Source: Prevotella vespertina (GTDB lineage: Bacteria; Bacteroidota; Bacteroidia; Bacteroidales; Bacteroidaceae). From it: DNA of 64,000 bases. The stretch covers positions 1 to 64,000 of the forward strand of contig NZ_VVIQ01000009.1 of NCBI RefSeq assembly GCF_009728485.1. The letters are read 5' to 3'. The notes under the pieces are model-generated. The model was given only the letters and a program-made list of their open reading frames with translations, had not been told where the DNA came from and did not search any database. Of the stretch, positions 8,279-21,141 are shown piece by piece (position 1 is the first letter of the stretch; every line of letters begins with the position of its first letter). A program made the position numbers and the translations under genes.

Positions 8279-9475
8279 ATGGCTAAAGAAGAATTCGTGC
8301 GTACCAAACCGCATGTAAACATTGGTACTATCGGTCACGTTGACCACGGTAAGACCACTCTTACTGCAGCAATCTCAAAGGTTCTTCATGAGAAGGGCTT
8401 CGGTTCTGAAGATGTTAAGTCTTTTGATCAGATTGATAATGCTCCTGAGGAGAAAGAGCGTGGTATTACCATTAACTCTGCACACATTGAATACGAAACA
8501 GCTAATCGTCACTATGCACACGTAGACTGTCCAGGTCACGCCGACTATGTAAAGAACATGGTAACTGGTGCTGCTCAGATGGATGGTGCTATCTTGGTTG
8601 TAGCTGCTACTGACGGTCCTATGCCACAGACTCGTGAGCACGTATTGCTCGCTCGTCAGGTAAACGTACCTCGTTTGGTTGTTTTCTTGAACAAGTGCGA
8701 TATGGTTGACGATGAGGAAATGCTTGACCTCGTTGAAATGGAAGTTCACGAGATTCTTGAGCAGTATGGTTACGAGGAGGATACTCCAATTATCCGTGGT
8801 TCTGCACTTGGTGCTTTGAACGGCGTAGAGAAGTGGGTTGACTCTGTAATGCAGCTCATGGATACTGTTGATACTTGGATTCAGGAACCAGAGCGTGAGG
8901 TTGATAAGCCATTCTTGATGCCTGTTGAGGACGTATTCTCTATCACAGGTCGTGGTACTGTTGCTACTGGTCGTATTGAGACTGGTGTATGTAAGGTAGG
9001 TGATGAGGTTCAGTTGCTCGGTCTTGGTGAGGACAAGAAGTCTGTAATCACTGGTGTTGAGATGTTCCGTAAGAACCTCGCACAAGGTCAGGCTGGTGAT
9101 AACGTAGGTCTTCTCCTCCGTGGTATTGATAAGGCTGAAGTTAAGCGCGGTATGGTTGTCGTACACCCAGGAGCTATTACTCCTCACGATCACTTCAAGG
9201 CTTCTATCTATGTCTTGAAGAAGGAAGAGGGTGGTCGTCACACACCATTCGGTAACAAGTATCGTCCACAGTTCTACCTCCGTACAATGGATTGTACTGG
9301 TGAAATCAAGTTGCCAGAGGGCGTTGAAATGGTAATGCCTGGTGATAACGTTGAGATTGAAGTAGAATTGATCTACAAGGTTGCTTTGAACGAGGGTCTT
9401 CGTTTCGCTATCCGTGAGGGTGGTCGTACAGTAGGTTCTGGTCAGATTACAGCAATCCTCGATGATATTAAGTAA
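8279..9475 (+). CDS. tuf: Elongation factor Tu
   Basis: 398 aa. GTPase delivering aminoacyl-tRNA to the ribosome. G1 GHVDHGKT at residues 19-26, G3 DCPGH, G4 NKCD, G5 SAL, then beta-barrel domains 2 ([13 protein letters not shown]) and 3 ([18 protein letters not shown]). Codon use is strongly biased (GGT, GTT, AAG, CGT), as for a highly expressed gene. It follows four tRNA genes and is followed by tRNA-Trp, secE and nusG. Confidence 0.99.
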   Translation: MAKEEFVRTKPHVNIGTIGHVDHGKTTLTAAISKVLHEKGFGSEDVKSFDQIDNAPEEKERGITINSAHIEYETANRHYAHVDCPGHADYVKNMVTGAAQMDGAILVVAATDGPMPQTREHVLLARQVNVPRLVVFLNKCDMVDDEEMLDLVEMEVHEILEQYGYEEDTPIIRGSALGALNGVEKWVDSVMQLMDTVDTWIQEPEREVDKPFLMPVEDVFSITGRGTVATGRIETGVCKVGDEVQLLGLGEDKKSVITGVEMFRKNLAQGQAGDNVGLLLRGIDKAEVKRGMVVVHPGAITPHDHFKASIYVLKKEEGGRHTPFGNKYRPQFYLRTMDCTGEIKLPEGVEMVMPGDNVEIEVELIYKVALNEGLRFAIREGGRTVGSGQITAILDDIK

Positions 9476-9497
9476 ATCATAGATTTACATCATAAAT

Positions 9498-9530
9498 AGT
9501 TCCCGAGTCTTCGGGCTTGGGAACTTATTT
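9498..9530 (+). terminator. Hairpin after tuf
   Basis: A 10-bp stem (9498-9507 AGTTCCCGAG with 9516-9525 CTTGGGAACT), followed by TATTT and immediately by tRNA-Trp. It could be a partial terminator or an RNase processing site that lowers secE-nusG expression relative to tuf. Confidence 0.6.
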
Positions 9531-9603
9531 ACGGGTTTAGCTCAGTTGGTAGAGCACTGGTCTCCAAAACCAGGTGTCGAGGGTTCGAGCCCTTCAACCC
9601 GTG
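9531..9603 (+). tRNA. tRNA-Trp (anticodon CCA)
   Basis: 73 nt. Acceptor ACGGGTT pairs with AACCCGT, anticodon loop CTCCAAA, T-arm GGGTTCGAGCCC. Its position between tuf and secE is conserved in many bacteria. Confidence 0.97.
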
Positions 9604-9620
9604 CAAAAAGAGAAGATTTT

Positions 9621-9812
9621 ATGTTTAAGAAGATAGTTAATTATTGCAAGGCTTGCTACGACGAACTTGCGCATAAAACTACATGGCCATCACGTGCTCA
9701 GCTTACACATAGTGCAATGGTTGTTTTATCTGCTTCCCTTGTCATTGCATTGGTAGTGTTTGCTATGGATTTTGTTTTCCAACATGTGATGGATTTTGTA
9801 TATCCGAGTTAA
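9621..9812 (+). CDS. secE: Preprotein translocase subunit SecE
   Basis: 63 aa from the ATG at 9621. The in-frame reading that extends left to 9546 runs through tRNA-Trp and is not real. It has the minimal SecE layout: an amphipathic surface helix with the ELAHKTTWPSRAQL motif, then one transmembrane helix (VVLSASLVIALVVFAMDFVF). It clamps SecY (gene at 39676) in the inner membrane. Next gene is nusG at 11 bp. Confidence 0.94.
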   Translation: MFKKIVNYCKACYDELAHKTTWPSRAQLTHSAMVVLSASLVIALVVFAMDFVFQHVMDFVYPS

Positions 9813-9823
9813 TTCATTAGAAA

Positions 9824-10369
9824 ATGGCTGATACAGAAAAGAAATGGTATGTTCTTCGGGCTGTCAGTGGTAAAGAGGCTAAGGTAAAGGAATATATCGA
9901 TGCTCAATTACGACAGAACGATAAGCTTGCTGAGCGTGTTTTCGAGGTTTTGTTGCCTATGGAGAAGCACGCAACTTTGCGTAATGGCAAACGCGTTGTC
10001 AAAGAGAAATTAAGTCTTCCTGGCTACGTGCTTGTTCAAGCCAACATGACTCCAGACGTAGCTTCTACGTTACGTTTCATGCCTAATGTATTGGGGTTCC
10101 TCGGCGGTATGTCTGAGCCTTCTCCAGTTCGCCAAGCAGATATTAATCGTTTACTTGGTAACGTGGAAGAAACAGAACTTGATGAAGTTCAAGATGTTCC
10201 ATATGAGGTTGGTGAGACTGTTAAGGTTACTGATGGTCCTTTCAGTGGTTTCCATGGTATCATCGAAGAGGTGAATGCTGAGAAACATAAGTTGAAAGTG
10301 ATGGTTATGATCTTTGGTCGTCAGAATCCATTGGAGTTAAGTTTTATGCAAGTCGCAAAAGAAGACTAG
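9824..10369 (+). CDS. nusG: Transcription termination/antitermination factor NusG
   Basis: 181 aa. The NGN domain ([41 protein letters not shown]) binds RNA polymerase, and the C-terminal KOW domain ([27 protein letters not shown]) contacts Rho or ribosomal protein S10. It couples transcription to translation. Co-transcribed with secE and probably with the rplK genes 57 bp downstream. Confidence 0.97.
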   Translation: MADTEKKWYVLRAVSGKEAKVKEYIDAQLRQNDKLAERVFEVLLPMEKHATLRNGKRVVKEKLSLPGYVLVQANMTPDVASTLRFMPNVLGFLGGMSEPSPVRQADINRLLGNVEETELDEVQDVPYEVGETVKVTDGPFSGFHGIIEEVNAEKHKLKVMVMIFGRQNPLELSFMQVAKED

Positions 10370-10426
10370 TGTTGTTACGGACACTATTCTGACTTTTATA
10401 GTTTAATTTTTAATATTAACAAGAAA

Positions 10427-10867
10427 ATGGCTAAAGAAGTAGCTGGATTAATCAAATTACAGATTAAAGGTGGCGCTGCAAATCCATCCCCCCCAGTAGG
10501 CCCTGCATTGGGTTCTAAGGGTATCAATATTATGGGATTCTGCAAGGAATTCAACGCCCGTACCCAGGACAAGGCTGGTAAAGTTCTTCCAGTCGTAATT
10601 ACTTACTACAATGATAAGTCTTTTAGCTTTATTATCAAGACTCCTCCAGCAGCAGTACAGCTTATGGAGGCTGCTAAAGTAAAAGGCGGATCAGGTGAGC
10701 CAAACCGCAAGAAAGTTGCATCCGTAACTTGGGAGCAGATAAAGGCAATTGCTGAAGATAAGATGCCAGATCTTAACTGCTTCACAGTAGAAAGTGCGAT
10801 GAGACTGATTGCAGGTACTGCTCGTAGTATGGGTATCACTGTAAAAGGGGACTTCCCTGGTAAATAA
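10427..10867 (+). CDS. rplK: Large ribosomal subunit protein uL11
   Basis: 146 aa. Proline-rich N-terminal domain ([25 protein letters not shown]) and rRNA-binding C-terminal domain ([23 protein letters not shown], then GTARSMGI). It forms the base of the GTPase stalk with L10. First gene of rplKAJL-rpoBC. Confidence 0.98.
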   Translation: MAKEVAGLIKLQIKGGAANPSPPVGPALGSKGINIMGFCKEFNARTQDKAGKVLPVVITYYNDKSFSFIIKTPPAAVQLMEAAKVKGGSGEPNRKKVASVTWEQIKAIAEDKMPDLNCFTVESAMRLIAGTARSMGITVKGDFPGK

Positions 10868-10887
10868 TTTAAACTTCAAAAGTAAAA

Positions 10888-11580
10888 ATGAGTAAACTGA
10901 CAAAAAATCAGAAATCAGTCGCTGAGAAGGTTGAAGCAGGGAAAGCATACACATTAGCTGAAGCAGCTAAGTTGGTTAAGGAAATTACCACAACTAAGTT
11001 TGATGCTTCTGTAGATGTAGATGTTCGCCTTGGTGTTGACCCACGTAAAGCTAACCAAATGGTTCGTGGCGTTGTGTCATTACCAAATGGTACAGGTAAG
11101 GTGACACGTGTACTCTGTCTCTGTACTCCTGATCAGGAAGCTGCCGCTAAGGAAGCTGGTGCTGATTACGTTGGTCTCGACGAGTATGTTGAGAAGATAA
11201 AGGGTGGATGGACTGATGTTGATGTCATCATCACTATGCCATCATGCATGGGTAAGTTAGGTCCTTTAGGTCGTGTACTTGGTCCTCGTGGATTGATGCC
11301 AAACCCAAAGAGTGGTACTGTGACTATGGATGTTGCTAAGGCAGTGAAGGAAGTAAAGCAGGGTAAGATTGACTTTAAGGTTGATAAGGCTGGTATTATC
11401 CATACATCAATTGGTAAGGTTAGTATGACTGCTGAGCAGATTTATGGTAATGCGAAAGAATTTATCTCTACCGTTATCAAGTTGAAGCCTGCTGCAGCTA
11501 AAGGTACATATATCAAGAGTATCTTTATTTCTAGCACAATGAGTAAGGGTGTCAAGATTGATCCTAAATCAGCTGAATAA
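10888..11580 (+). CDS. rplA: Large ribosomal subunit protein uL1
   Basis: 230 aa. Signature segments [27 protein letters not shown] and [25 protein letters not shown]. It makes the mobile L1 stalk at the E site. In other bacteria L1 represses its own rplK-rplA mRNA; I cannot confirm such a site here. It follows rplK at 20 bp. Confidence 0.98.
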   Translation: MSKLTKNQKSVAEKVEAGKAYTLAEAAKLVKEITTTKFDASVDVDVRLGVDPRKANQMVRGVVSLPNGTGKVTRVLCLCTPDQEAAAKEAGADYVGLDEYVEKIKGGWTDVDVIITMPSCMGKLGPLGRVLGPRGLMPNPKSGTVTMDVAKAVKEVKQGKIDFKVDKAGIIHTSIGKVSMTAEQIYGNAKEFISTVIKLKPAAAKGTYIKSIFISSTMSKGVKIDPKSAE

Positions 11581-11598
11581 CTCTAAAAGTTTTGTACA

Positions 11599-12117
11599 AT
11601 GAAGAAAGAAGTAAAAGATACAATTATCGCTGAACTCGGTGAGAAGTTGAAGAACTTCCCTCATTTCTATCTAGTTGATGTAACTGGTTTGAATGCTGAG
11701 GCTACAAGTTCTCTTCGCCGTAAGTGCTTTAAGAGTGAGATCAATATGGTCGTAGTGAAGAATACTCTTCTTCACAAGGCTTTTGAAGCTTCAGATGTAG
11801 ATTTTGAACCACTGTATGGTTCTTTGAAGGGCAATACTGCAGTTATGTTTGCTCATACTGCAAATGTACCAGCTAAATTGTTGAAAGAGTATAAGAAGGA
11901 AGCTATTCCTGCTCTAAAGGCAGCTTATGTAGAGGAAACTCTATTTATTGGTGCAGATAAGCTCGAAGAACTTGCAGCTCTCAAGAGTAAGAACGAAGTT
12001 ATTGCAGATGTTGTTGCATTGCTACAATCTCCAGCCAAGAACGTTGTTTCTGCTCTTCAATCAGGCGCTGGCACTATTCATGGTGTACTTAAGACTTTAG
12101 GTGAGCGCGCTGAGTAA
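11599..12117 (+). CDS. rplJ: Large ribosomal subunit protein uL10
   Basis: 172 aa. N-terminal rRNA-binding domain (FYLVDVTGLNAEATSSLRRKCF; VVKNTLLHKAF; GNTAVMFAH) and a C-terminal helix that binds L7/L12 dimers. Follows rplA at 18 bp. Confidence 0.97.
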   Translation: MKKEVKDTIIAELGEKLKNFPHFYLVDVTGLNAEATSSLRRKCFKSEINMVVVKNTLLHKAFEASDVDFEPLYGSLKGNTAVMFAHTANVPAKLLKEYKKEAIPALKAAYVEETLFIGADKLEELAALKSKNEVIADVVALLQSPAKNVVSALQSGAGTIHGVLKTLGERAE

Positions 12118-12180
12118 GAAATCTAATAAAGTCAAAGATATATTATTTTTAGAACAAAAAATTAAAAAGTTTAGAATAAG

Positions 12181-12558
12181 ATGGCAGACGTAAAAGCTAT
12201 TGCAGAAGAGTTAGTAAACCTTACTGTTAAGGAAGTAAATGAGTTGGCAACTGTGCTCAAGGAAGAGTATGGTATTGAGCCTGCAGCTGCAGCTGTTGCT
12301 GTTGCTGGTCCTGCTGCTGGTGGTGCAGCTGGTGGTGCAGAGGAGAAGTCAGAGTTTGACGTAGTTCTCGTTGAGGCTGGTGCTAATAAACTTAAAGTAG
12401 TAAAGGCTGTTAAAGAGGCTTGTGGTCTTGGTTTGAAGGAAGCTAAAGACTTAGTTGATGGCGCACCTTCTACATTGAAGGAGGGTATGGCTAAGGCTGA
12501 GGCTGAGAACTTGAAGAAGACTATCGAGGCTGAAGGTGCAAAGGTAGAGTTGAAGTAA
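12181..12558 (+). CDS. rplL: Large ribosomal subunit protein bL12 (L7/L12)
   Basis: 125 aa. N-terminal dimerisation helices, an Ala/Gly-rich hinge ([21 protein letters not shown]) and the C-terminal factor-binding domain ([31 protein letters not shown]). It recruits translation GTPases to the ribosome. Confidence 0.98.
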   Translation: MADVKAIAEELVNLTVKEVNELATVLKEEYGIEPAAAAVAVAGPAAGGAAGGAEEKSEFDVVLVEAGANKLKVVKAVKEACGLGLKEAKDLVDGAPSTLKEGMAKAEAENLKKTIEAEGAKVELK

Positions 12559-12588
12559 TTTCTTCATACTTTGCATAAAATATAATTT

Positions 12589-12626
12589 GGTTAGGATTTA
12601 CCAAGTAGGTGAGTCCTAACCTTTTT
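12589..12626 (+). terminator. Strong hairpin terminator or attenuator between rplL and rpoB
   Basis: A 14-bp stem (12589-12602 with 12608-12621, two G-U pairs, loop AAGTA) is followed by TTTTTGTGT. It has every mark of an intrinsic terminator yet sits inside the operon, 86 bp before rpoB. Partial read-through would reduce rpoBC relative to the stalk proteins, as known for the E. coli rplL-rpoB attenuator. I see no clear TAnnTTTG box downstream that would give rpoB its own promoter. Confidence 0.85.
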
Positions 12627-12712
12627 GTGTCTTTTGACACATACGTTGATTGTTTAATCACGCTTTAAGTTCGTTATTGGACTTTGAATATTCGAATATT
12701 TAATTTCAGTTT

Positions 12713-15700
12713 ATGGCATTAGATAATAAACCTAGAGTAAGTTTCGCCAGCGTTAAGAATCCTTACCCATATCCGGACTTCTTAGATGTGCAACTGAAGT
12801 CTTTTCGTGACTTCTTGCAGCTAGATACTCCGCCTGAGGAACGCAAGAATGACGGTCTATATAAGGTGTTTGCAGAGAACTTCCCTATTACCGATACACG
12901 TAATAATTTCGTTCTTGAGTTCTTGGACTATTATGTTGATCCACCTAGATATACTATTGAAGAATGTCTGGAACGTGGTTTGACATATAGTGTACCTTTA
13001 AAGGCTAAGATGAAGCTGTATTGTACAGATCCAGATCATGAGGATTTTGGTACATTTATTCAGGATGTATTCTTGGGTACAATCCCATACATGACTAGCA
13101 ATGGTACATTTGTTATCAATGGAGCTGAGCGTGTAGTTGTATCTCAATTACATCGTTCTCCTGGTGTGTTCTTTGGTCAAGGTGTTCATGCTAATGGTAC
13201 GGTATTGTATAGTGCACGTATTATACCTTTTAAGGGATCATGGATAGAGTTTGCGACAGACATAAATAATGTTATGTATGCTTACATTGACCGTAAGAAG
13301 AAATTACCTGTTACAACGATGTTACGTGCCATTGGGTATGAGTCTGATCGTGACATTCTTCAAATCTTTGATCTTTGTGAAGAGGTAAAGGTCAATAAGA
13401 AGAATATGAAGGCAGCCATTGGACGTAAAATTGCTGGTAATGTGATGAAGACATGGACTGAGGATTTTGTTGACGAGGATACTGGTGAAGTTGTTTCTAT
13501 CGAGCGTAATAAGGTTGTTGTAGAGAGAGAAACTGTTATTACTGAGGAGAATGTTGACGAGATACTTGATAGTTCTGTTTCAACAATCTTGCTTCATAAG
13601 GATGAGGATGCAGCAAATAAGTATTCTATTATATTTAATACACTGGCAAAAGATCCTAGTCACTCTGAAATAGAGGCCGTTAATTACATTTATCGTCAAC
13701 TTCGCAATGCTGATGCTGCAGACGATGCAAGTGCACGTGAGGTATTCCAAAACCTTTTCTTTTCAGACAAACGTTATGACTTGGGTGAGGTCGGTCGCTA
13801 TCGTATCAATAAGAAATTGAACTTGGATACGGACATGGATACGCGTGTGTTGACTAAGGATGATATTGTTGAGATTATCAAGTACCTCATTAGCTTAGTC
13901 AATTCAAATGCAACCGTTGATGATATTGACCATTTATCAAATCGTCGTGTACGTACTATTGGTGAGCAGTTAGCTAACCAATTCTCGATAGGACTTGCTC
14001 GTATGAATCGTACTATTCGTGAACGTATGAATGTTCGTGATAGTGAGGTGTTCCAGCCAACGGATTTGATTAATGCAAAGACGATCTCAAGTGTTATCAA
14101 CTCATTCTTCGGTACTAATCCATTGAGCCAATTTATGGATCAGACTAATCCTTTAGCCGAAGTAACCCACAAACGTCGTCTTTCTGCATTGGGTCCAGGT
14201 GGACTTTCTCGTGAACGTGCAGGTTTTGAGGTGCGTGATGTTCACTATACTCACTATGGTCGCCTTTGTCCAATTGAGTCTCCTGAAGGACCAAACATTG
14301 GTTTGATATCTTCACTTTGTATGTATGCGAAAATAAACGATCTAGGTTTCATCGTTACACCTTATCGTCGTGTTCGTGATTCTAAGGTTGATATGGACAA
14401 CAAGGATGTTGTATTCTTGACGGCAGAAGAGGAGGAAGATCAGATTATTGGACAAGGTAATGCTCCATTGAATGATGATGGAACTTTTGTTCGCGACACC
14501 GTTAAGTGTCGTCAAGATGCAGATTATCCTGTTGTAGGACCTGACTCTGTTAACTTAATAGATGTTTCTCCACAACAGATAGCTTCTGTTTCTGCTGGTC
14601 TCATTCCTTTCTTAGAGCATGATGATGGTCACCGTGCATTGATGGGTTGTAACATGATGCGCCAGGCAGTTCCATTGCTACATAATGATGCCCCAATTGT
14701 TGGTACAGGTCTTGAGAAACAAGTATGTGAAGATTCACGTACGATGATTACAGCAGAAGGTGAAGGAGTTATTGAATATGTTGATGCCACAACTATTCGA
14801 ATTCTTTACGATCGTACAGAGGACGAAGAGTTTGTTAGTTTTGAACCAGCATTGAAAGAATATCGTATTCCTAAGTTCCGTCGAACGAATCAAAATATGG
14901 TTGTTGACCTTCGCCCTATATGTGACAAGGGACAACGTGTGAAGAAGGGTGATATTCTTACTGAAGGCTATGCAACTGAGAATGGTGAATTGGCTCTAGG
15001 TCGTAATCTTCTCGTTGCTTATATGCCTTGGAAGGGTTATAACTATGAGGATGCTGTTGTAATCTCTGAGCGTATGGTACGTGAAGACGTATTAACATCA
15101 GTCCATGTAGATGAGTACTCTCTTGAGGTACGTGAGACGAAGCGTGGCGTTGAAGAATTTACTTCTGATATTCCAAATGTAAGCGAAGAAGCTACAAAGG
15201 ATCTTGATGACAATGGTATTATTCGTGTTGGTGCTCGTGTAGAATCTGGTGATATCATGATTGGTAAGATTTCACCTAAGGGTGAGAGCGATCCTTCTCC
15301 TGAAGAGAAGCTCCTTCGTGCTATCTTTGGTGATAAGGCTGGCGATGTGAAAGATTCTTCACTGAAAGCTAATCCTTCATTGAGTGGTGTCGTTATCGAT
15401 AAGAAACTCTTTGCTCGTGCTATAAAAACACGTGAGAGCAAACGACAAGATAAGGTAACACTTGCTAAGATTGATGAAGAACAGGAGGCTAAGGTAAATG
15501 ATTTGAAGGATCTCTTGGTTGATAAACTTCTAGAGTTGACAGAGGATAAAGTTTCCGAGGGTGTTAAAGATTACTCTGACGCTGAAATCATTACAAAGGG
15601 AAGTAAGTTCACTGTTGCTGCATTAAAGAACCTTGACTATGAGGGAATCCAATCAAATGGTTGGACTGATGATGAGCATACCAACCTCTTGATTCAGAAG

Positions 15701-16522
15701 TTGATAATGAACTTCATACATAAGTATAAGCAAATGGATGCTGAACTTAAACGTAAGAAGTTTGCAATTACTATCGGTGATGAACTTCCATCTGGTGTTC
15801 TTCAGATGGCTAAGGTTTACATTGCAAAGAAACGTAAGATTCAAGTTGGTGATAAACTTGCTGGTCGTCATGGTAATAAAGGTATCGTATCAAAGGTTGT
15901 ACGTACGGAAGATATGCCATTCCTCGAAGATGGTCGCCCTGTAGATTTAGTATTGAACCCAATGGGTGTGCCTTCTCGTATGAACCTTGGTCAGATCTTC
16001 GAAGCAATTTTGGGTGCTGCTGGACGTAAGCTAGGTGTGAAGTTCGCTACTCCTATCTTTGATGGTGCTAAGCTCTCTGATTTGAAGGAGTGGACAGATA
16101 AGGCAGGTCTACCAAATCTCTGTTCTACATATATCTATGATGGTGAAACTGGTGAGAAGTTCGATCAGCCAGCTACTGTTGGTATTACTTACTTCTTGAA
16201 ACTTGGCCACATGGTAGAGGATAAGATGCACGCACGTAGTATCGGTCCATACTCATTGATAACCCAACAGCCACTTGGTGGTAAAGCACAATTTGGTGGT
16301 CAGCGTTTTGGAGAGATGGAGGTTTGGGCTATTGAGGCCTTTGGTGCATCTCATGTTCTTCAGGAGATTTTGACAATCAAGTCTGATGATGTCGTAGGTC
16401 GTTCTAAGGCTTATGAGGCTATCGTTAAGGGTGAACCAATGCCAACACCAGGTATTCCAGAGTCACTCAATGTGTTGTTACACGAATTACGTGGTCTCGG
16501 TTTAAGCATCAAACTTGATTAA
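12713..16522 (+). CDS. rpoB: RNA polymerase beta subunit
   Basis: 1269 aa. Catalytic core subunit with the rifampicin pocket ([40 protein letters not shown]) and the usual later segments [31 protein letters not shown]-type [24 protein letters not shown] and [18 protein letters not shown]. The residues I can read in the rifampicin cluster look wild type. Length is normal for Bacteroidota. rpoC follows at 29 bp. Confidence 0.99.
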   Translation: MALDNKPRVSFASVKNPYPYPDFLDVQLKSFRDFLQLDTPPEERKNDGLYKVFAENFPITDTRNNFVLEFLDYYVDPPRYTIEECLERGLTYSVPLKAKMKLYCTDPDHEDFGTFIQDVFLGTIPYMTSNGTFVINGAERVVVSQLHRSPGVFFGQGVHANGTVLYSARIIPFKGSWIEFATDINNVMYAYIDRKKKLPVTTMLRAIGYESDRDILQIFDLCEEVKVNKKNMKAAIGRKIAGNVMKTWTEDFVDEDTGEVVSIERNKVVVERETVITEENVDEILDSSVSTILLHKDEDAANKYSIIFNTLAKDPSHSEIEAVNYIYRQLRNADAADDASAREVFQNLFFSDKRYDLGEVGRYRINKKLNLDTDMDTRVLTKDDIVEIIKYLISLVNSNATVDDIDHLSNRRVRTIGEQLANQFSIGLARMNRTIRERMNVRDSEVFQPTDLINAKTISSVINSFFGTNPLSQFMDQTNPLAEVTHKRRLSALGPGGLSRERAGFEVRDVHYTHYGRLCPIESPEGPNIGLISSLCMYAKINDLGFIVTPYRRVRDSKVDMDNKDVVFLTAEEEEDQIIGQGNAPLNDDGTFVRDTVKCRQDADYPVVGPDSVNLIDVSPQQIASVSAGLIPFLEHDDGHRALMGCNMMRQAVPLLHNDAPIVGTGLEKQVCEDSRTMITAEGEGVIEYVDATTIRILYDRTEDEEFVSFEPALKEYRIPKFRRTNQNMVVDLRPICDKGQRVKKGDILTEGYATENGELALGRNLLVAYMPWKGYNYEDAVVISERMVREDVLTSVHVDEYSLEVRETKRGVEEFTSDIPNVSEEATKDLDDNGIIRVGARVESGDIMIGKISPKGESDPSPEEKLLRAIFGDKAGDVKDSSLKANPSLSGVVIDKKLFARAIKTRESKRQDKVTLAKIDEEQEAKVNDLKDLLVDKLLELTEDKVSEGVKDYSDAEIITKGSKFTVAALKNLDYEGIQSNGWTDDEHTNLLIQKLIMNFIHKYKQMDAELKRKKFAITIGDELPSGVLQMAKVYIAKKRKIQVGDKLAGRHGNKGIVSKVVRTEDMPFLEDGRPVDLVLNPMGVPSRMNLGQIFEAILGAAGRKLGVKFATPIFDGAKLSDLKEWTDKAGLPNLCSTYIYDGETGEKFDQPATVGITYFLKLGHMVEDKMHARSIGPYSLITQQPLGGKAQFGGQRFGEMEVWAIEAFGASHVLQEILTIKSDDVVGRSKAYEAIVKGEPMPTPGIPESLNVLLHELRGLGLSIKLD

Positions 16523-16551
16523 TACGTACACCCCTATAATAGAAGTAAAAC

Positions 16552-19500
16552 ATGGCTTTTAAGAAAGATAATAAAGTAAAGAGTAATTTCAGCAAGATTA
16601 CTATCGGACTGGCTTCACCTGAAGAAATCCTTGAAAATTCTTTTGGTGAGGTAACCAAGCCAGAGACTATAAACTATCGTACCTATAAACCAGAACGTGA
16701 TGGTTTGTTCTGCGAGCGTATCTTTGGTCCTACAAAGGATTATGAGTGTGCTTGTGGTAAATATAAGCGTATTCGCTATAAAGGTATTGTTTGTGATCGT
16801 TGTGGTGTTGAGGTAACAGAAAAGAAGGTTCGTCGTGAACGTGCTGGTCACATAGAGTTGGTTGTTCCAGTTGCGCATATCTGGTACTTCCGTAGTCTTC
16901 CTAACAAGATTGGTTACCTCCTTGGTATGCCAACCAAAAAGTTAGATGCTGTTATTTATTACGAGAAGTATGTTGTTATCCAGCCTGGTGTTGTAGAGGG
17001 TATGAAGAATGCCGATACGGATGAGGATTTGAATGGTTCTCATAAGTTCGACCTTCTTTCAGAGGATGAATACCTCGATATCCTTGATAATAAACTCCCA
17101 GAAGGCAATGAGCGTCTAGATGATTCTGACCCAAGTAAGTTTATTGCTAAGATGGGTGCAGAGGCTGTCTATGATTTGTTAACTGGTATCGATCTTGATC
17201 GTCTTGCTGGCGAATTACGTGATCGTGCCACAACTGACTCTAGTCAGCAACGTAAGACAGATGCCTTGAAGCGTCTTCAAGTAGTAGAGGGCTTCCGTCA
17301 GTCAATAGGTGTAAATAGACCAGAGTGGATGATCATGAAGATTATCCCTGTTACTCCACCAGAGCTTCGTCCATTGGTTCCATTGGATGGTGGTCGCTTT
17401 GCAACATCAGACCTTAACGACCTTTATCGTCGTGTTATCATCCGTAACAATCGTTTGAAGCGTTTGATGGAAATCAAAGCTCCTGAGGTTATTCTTCGTA
17501 ACGAGAAACGTATGCTTCAGGAAGCTGTTGACTCTCTCTTTGACAACAGCCGTAAGTCATCAGCTGTTAAGAGTGAGAGTAACCGACCATTGAAGTCTCT
17601 TTCAGACTCCTTGAAGGGTAAGCAAGGACGTTTCCGTCAGAACCTCCTCGGTAAACGTGTCGACTATTCTGCTCGTTCAGTAATCGTTGTTGGTCCTGAG
17701 TTGAAGATGGGTGAGTGCGGTCTTCCTAAGTTGATGGCAGCAGAGCTTTACAAACCATTCATCATCCGCAAGCTCATCGAGCGCGGTATCGTGAAGACTG
17801 TAAAGAGTGCTAAGAAGATTGTTGATCGTCGTGAGCCAGTTATTTGGGATATCCTTGAGAATGTAATGAAGGGTCACCCAGTAATGTTGAACCGTGCGCC
17901 GACACTTCACCGTTTGGGTATTCAAGCATTCCAGCCTAAGCTCATTGAGGGTAAGGCTATCCAGCTGCACCCATTGGCATGTACAGCGTTCAATGCCGAC
18001 TTCGATGGTGACCAGATGGCTGTTCACCTCCCATTGAGTAATGAGGCTGTCTTAGAGACACAGATATTGATGCTCCAGAGCCATAACATCCTTAACCCTG
18101 CTAATGGTGCACCTATCACCGTTCCTTCACAGGATATGGTGCTTGGTCTCTACTATATTACTAAGATTCGTCCAGGCGCTAAGGGTGAAGGCCTATCATT
18201 CTATGGTTCGGAAGAGGCTATCATTGCTTACAATGAGAAGAAGTGTGACCTTCATGCTCAAGTAAAGGTTGTTGTTGACGACCTTGTAGATGGTAAGATA
18301 CAGAAGAGAATGGTTGAAACCTCTGTTGGTCGTGTTATTGTCAACCAGATTATTCCAACCGAGATTGGTTTCTTCAATGGTATTATCTCAAAGAAGTCAC
18401 TCCGTGGTCTTATTGCTGATGTAATTAAGGCTGTCGGTATGGCACGTGCTTGTGAGTTCCTTGATGGTATCAAGAACCTCGGTTACCACATGGCATACGT
18501 AGCAGGTCTATCCTTCAACTTGGACGATATCATCGTTCCTGTAGAGAAGAAAGACATTGTTGGTAAGGGTCAGGATGAGGTTGATCAGGTGAAGGCTAAC
18601 TACGAAATGGGTTTCATCACTGATAAGGAGCGTTACAACCAGGTAATTGATGCGTGGACACACGTTAACAATAACCTTAAGCAAAGTGTGATGAAGCACA
18701 TGACCGAGGCCGACCAAGGTTTCAACGCTGTATATATGATGCTTGACTCTGGTGCCCGTGGTTCTTCTGACCAGATTGCTCAGCTTGCTGGTATGCGTGG
18801 TCTTATGGCTAAGCCACAGAAGGCTGGTGCTGAAGGTGCACAGATTATTGAGAACCCTATCATCTCTAACTTTAAGGAGGGTATGTCAGTGTTGGAGTAC
18901 TTTATTGCTTCACACGGTGCTCGTAAGGGTTTGGCTGATACCGCTATGAAGACAGCCGATGCCGGATACTTGACACGTCGTCTTGTTGACGTTTCTCATG
19001 ATGTTATCATTAATGAGGAGGATTGTGGTTCACTCCGCGGTCTTGAGTGTCGCGCCTTGAAGAGTGGTGACGAGACTATAGCAACTCTTTACGAGCGTAT
19101 CTTGGGTCGTGTGTCTGTTCACGATGTTGTAAACCCTACAACAGGCGAGATTATTGTTGCAGCAGGTGAGGAAATCACAGAGGCAAAGGCACAGGCTATC
19201 GAGGATTCTCCTATTGAGATGGTTGAGATCCGCTCCGTACTTACTTGTGAGAGCAAGAAGGGTGTATGTAAGAAGTGTTATGGTCGTAACCTTGCTACTG
19301 CTCGCATGGTACAGATGGGTGAGGCTGTTGGTGTCATTGCAGCGCAAGCTATTGGTGAGCCTGGTACACAGCTTACACTTCGTACGTTCCACGCCGGTGG
19401 TGTCGCTGGTAACGCAGCCGCTAACGCAACTATCACTGCTAAGAACGAAGCTAAGATTGAGTTTGATGAACTTCGTACCGTACCATTCGTTGATGACGAT

Positions 19501-20925
19501 GATAAGGAATGCCAGATGGTAGTCAGTCGATTGGCTGAAATCCGCTTTGTCGATCCAAACACTGGTATCGTATTACTTACTGATAACGTACCTTATGGTA
19601 GCTCTCTCTACTTCAAGTCAGGCGATAGGGTACAGAAGGGTGATGTAATCTGTAAGTGGGACCCATTCAATGCTGTTATCGTTAGTGAATATGAAGGTGT
19701 ACTTCGTTTACACGATGTTGTTGAAGGTGTAACCTATAAGGCAGAAACCGATGATGCAACTGGTTTGACAGAGCGTATCATCACCGATTCTCGTGATAAG
19801 ACAAAGGTTCCAACTGTTGACGTTGTTAAGGTTGGTGCTAAGAAGGGTGACGATGGTCAATATGCAGCTAGTGACATCCTCGGAACTTATAACCTCCCTG
19901 TAGGTGGTCACTTGGAGCAAGTTCTCCAGGATGGCGCAGAGATCAAGACGGGTATGACACTTGTTAAGATTCCACGCTCTGTTGGTGGTGCTGGTGATAT
20001 CACGGGTGGTCTTCCACGTGTTACCGAGCTCTTCGAGGCTCGTAACCCATCTAACCCTGCTGTCGTATCTGAAATCGATGGTGAGATTACAATGGGTAAG
20101 GTAAAACGTGGTAATCGTGAGATTGTAGTAACATCTAAGACTGGCGAGCAACGCAAGTACCTTGTTAGCTTGTCAAAGCAGATTCTGGTACAGGAGCATG
20201 ACGCTGTTCGTGCTGGTACACCATTGTCAGATGGTATCATCACTCCAGCTGATATCCTTTCTATCATGGGTCCAACAGCCGTTCAGGAGTATATTGTGAA
20301 TGAGGTGCAGGACGTTTATCGTCTACAAGGTGTGAAGATTAATGACAAGCACTTTGAGATTATCGTCCGTCAGATGATGCGTAAGGTACGTATTGATGAC
20401 CCAGGTGATACAACATTCTTGGAGCAAGAGTTGGTTGATAAGCTCGACTTTACTGAAGAGAATGATCGTATCTGGGGTAAGAAGGTAGTTACCGATCCAG
20501 GCGACTCTGAGAACTGCTATAAGGGTCAGATCCTCTCAGTACGCAAGTTGCGTGATGAAAACTCTAGCTTGAAGCGTCGTGACCTCAAGCTTGTTCAGGT
20601 TCGTGATGCCGTACAAGCAACAGCAACTCAGATCCTGCAAGGTATCACCCGTGCAGCCCTTGGTACGAAGAGCTTCATGAGTGCAGCATCGTTCCAGGAG
20701 ACAACAAAGGTACTCAACGAGGCTGCTATTCGTGGTAAGAGTGATTGCCTTGAGGGCATGAAGGAGAACGTAATTTGCGGTCACCTCATCCCTGCCGGTA
20801 CTGGTCTTCGCCAGTGGCAGAAGATTGTTGTTGGCTCACAAGAGGAACACGAGCGTATGGAGGCAAATAAGAAGAATGTTATAGATTATGCCAATCAAGA
20901 AGTAGCTGAAGCTACAAAAGAATAA
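16552..20925 (+). CDS. rpoC: RNA polymerase beta-prime subunit
   Basis: 1457 aa. Zinc-binding cysteines in [23 protein letters not shown], the active-site magnesium motif [12 protein letters not shown], bridge and trigger-loop region ([26 protein letters not shown]), and a second Cys cluster ([16 protein letters not shown]). Length agrees with other Bacteroidota RpoC. Ends the operon at the terminator at 20951. Confidence 0.99.
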   Translation: MAFKKDNKVKSNFSKITIGLASPEEILENSFGEVTKPETINYRTYKPERDGLFCERIFGPTKDYECACGKYKRIRYKGIVCDRCGVEVTEKKVRRERAGHIELVVPVAHIWYFRSLPNKIGYLLGMPTKKLDAVIYYEKYVVIQPGVVEGMKNADTDEDLNGSHKFDLLSEDEYLDILDNKLPEGNERLDDSDPSKFIAKMGAEAVYDLLTGIDLDRLAGELRDRATTDSSQQRKTDALKRLQVVEGFRQSIGVNRPEWMIMKIIPVTPPELRPLVPLDGGRFATSDLNDLYRRVIIRNNRLKRLMEIKAPEVILRNEKRMLQEAVDSLFDNSRKSSAVKSESNRPLKSLSDSLKGKQGRFRQNLLGKRVDYSARSVIVVGPELKMGECGLPKLMAAELYKPFIIRKLIERGIVKTVKSAKKIVDRREPVIWDILENVMKGHPVMLNRAPTLHRLGIQAFQPKLIEGKAIQLHPLACTAFNADFDGDQMAVHLPLSNEAVLETQILMLQSHNILNPANGAPITVPSQDMVLGLYYITKIRPGAKGEGLSFYGSEEAIIAYNEKKCDLHAQVKVVVDDLVDGKIQKRMVETSVGRVIVNQIIPTEIGFFNGIISKKSLRGLIADVIKAVGMARACEFLDGIKNLGYHMAYVAGLSFNLDDIIVPVEKKDIVGKGQDEVDQVKANYEMGFITDKERYNQVIDAWTHVNNNLKQSVMKHMTEADQGFNAVYMMLDSGARGSSDQIAQLAGMRGLMAKPQKAGAEGAQIIENPIISNFKEGMSVLEYFIASHGARKGLADTAMKTADAGYLTRRLVDVSHDVIINEEDCGSLRGLECRALKSGDETIATLYERILGRVSVHDVVNPTTGEIIVAAGEEITEAKAQAIEDSPIEMVEIRSVLTCESKKGVCKKCYGRNLATARMVQMGEAVGVIAAQAIGEPGTQLTLRTFHAGGVAGNAAANATITAKNEAKIEFDELRTVPFVDDDDKECQMVVSRLAEIRFVDPNTGIVLLTDNVPYGSSLYFKSGDRVQKGDVICKWDPFNAVIVSEYEGVLRLHDVVEGVTYKAETDDATGLTERIITDSRDKTKVPTVDVVKVGAKKGDDGQYAASDILGTYNLPVGGHLEQVLQDGAEIKTGMTLVKIPRSVGGAGDITGGLPRVTELFEARNPSNPAVVSEIDGEITMGKVKRGNREIVVTSKTGEQRKYLVSLSKQILVQEHDAVRAGTPLSDGIITPADILSIMGPTAVQEYIVNEVQDVYRLQGVKINDKHFEIIVRQMMRKVRIDDPGDTTFLEQELVDKLDFTEENDRIWGKKVVTDPGDSENCYKGQILSVRKLRDENSSLKRRDLKLVQVRDAVQATATQILQGITRAALGTKSFMSAASFQETTKVLNEAAIRGKSDCLEGMKENVICGHLIPAGTGLRQWQKIVVGSQEEHERMEANKKNVIDYANQEVAEATKE

Positions 20926-20950
20926 TTTATAGCATCCAATTCATAAAGAT

Positions 20951-20991
20951 AAGAGGGGTTCATGGCAATATGCTGTGAGCCCCTCTTTTCA
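20951..20991 (+). terminator. rpoBC operon terminator
   Basis: A 17-bp stem (20951-20967 with 20971-20987, some G-U pairs, loop ATA) ending in TTTT. Confidence 0.88.
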
Positions 20992-21141
20992 TTGTAAGGT
21001 GTTCTGCTCTTTATAACTTATCATCCTTTCGATTGAAGCGGTGCTTATTAACAGGCAAGGAGAGGCTTTGCTTTACTTCAAAATAGCATCTTCTATCTTA
21101 TAGTAAGCTACCTGTTGCTTTTCTCCTTAGGGCAATGAGCA

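Noticed and set aside
8375..9241. 288-codon open frame opposite tuf
   Set aside because: It mirrors the codon bias of tuf, has no promoter or family features and is antisense to an essential gene.
9546..9620. N-terminal extension of SecE
   Set aside because: The extension reads through tRNA-Trp; SecE begins at the ATG at 9621.
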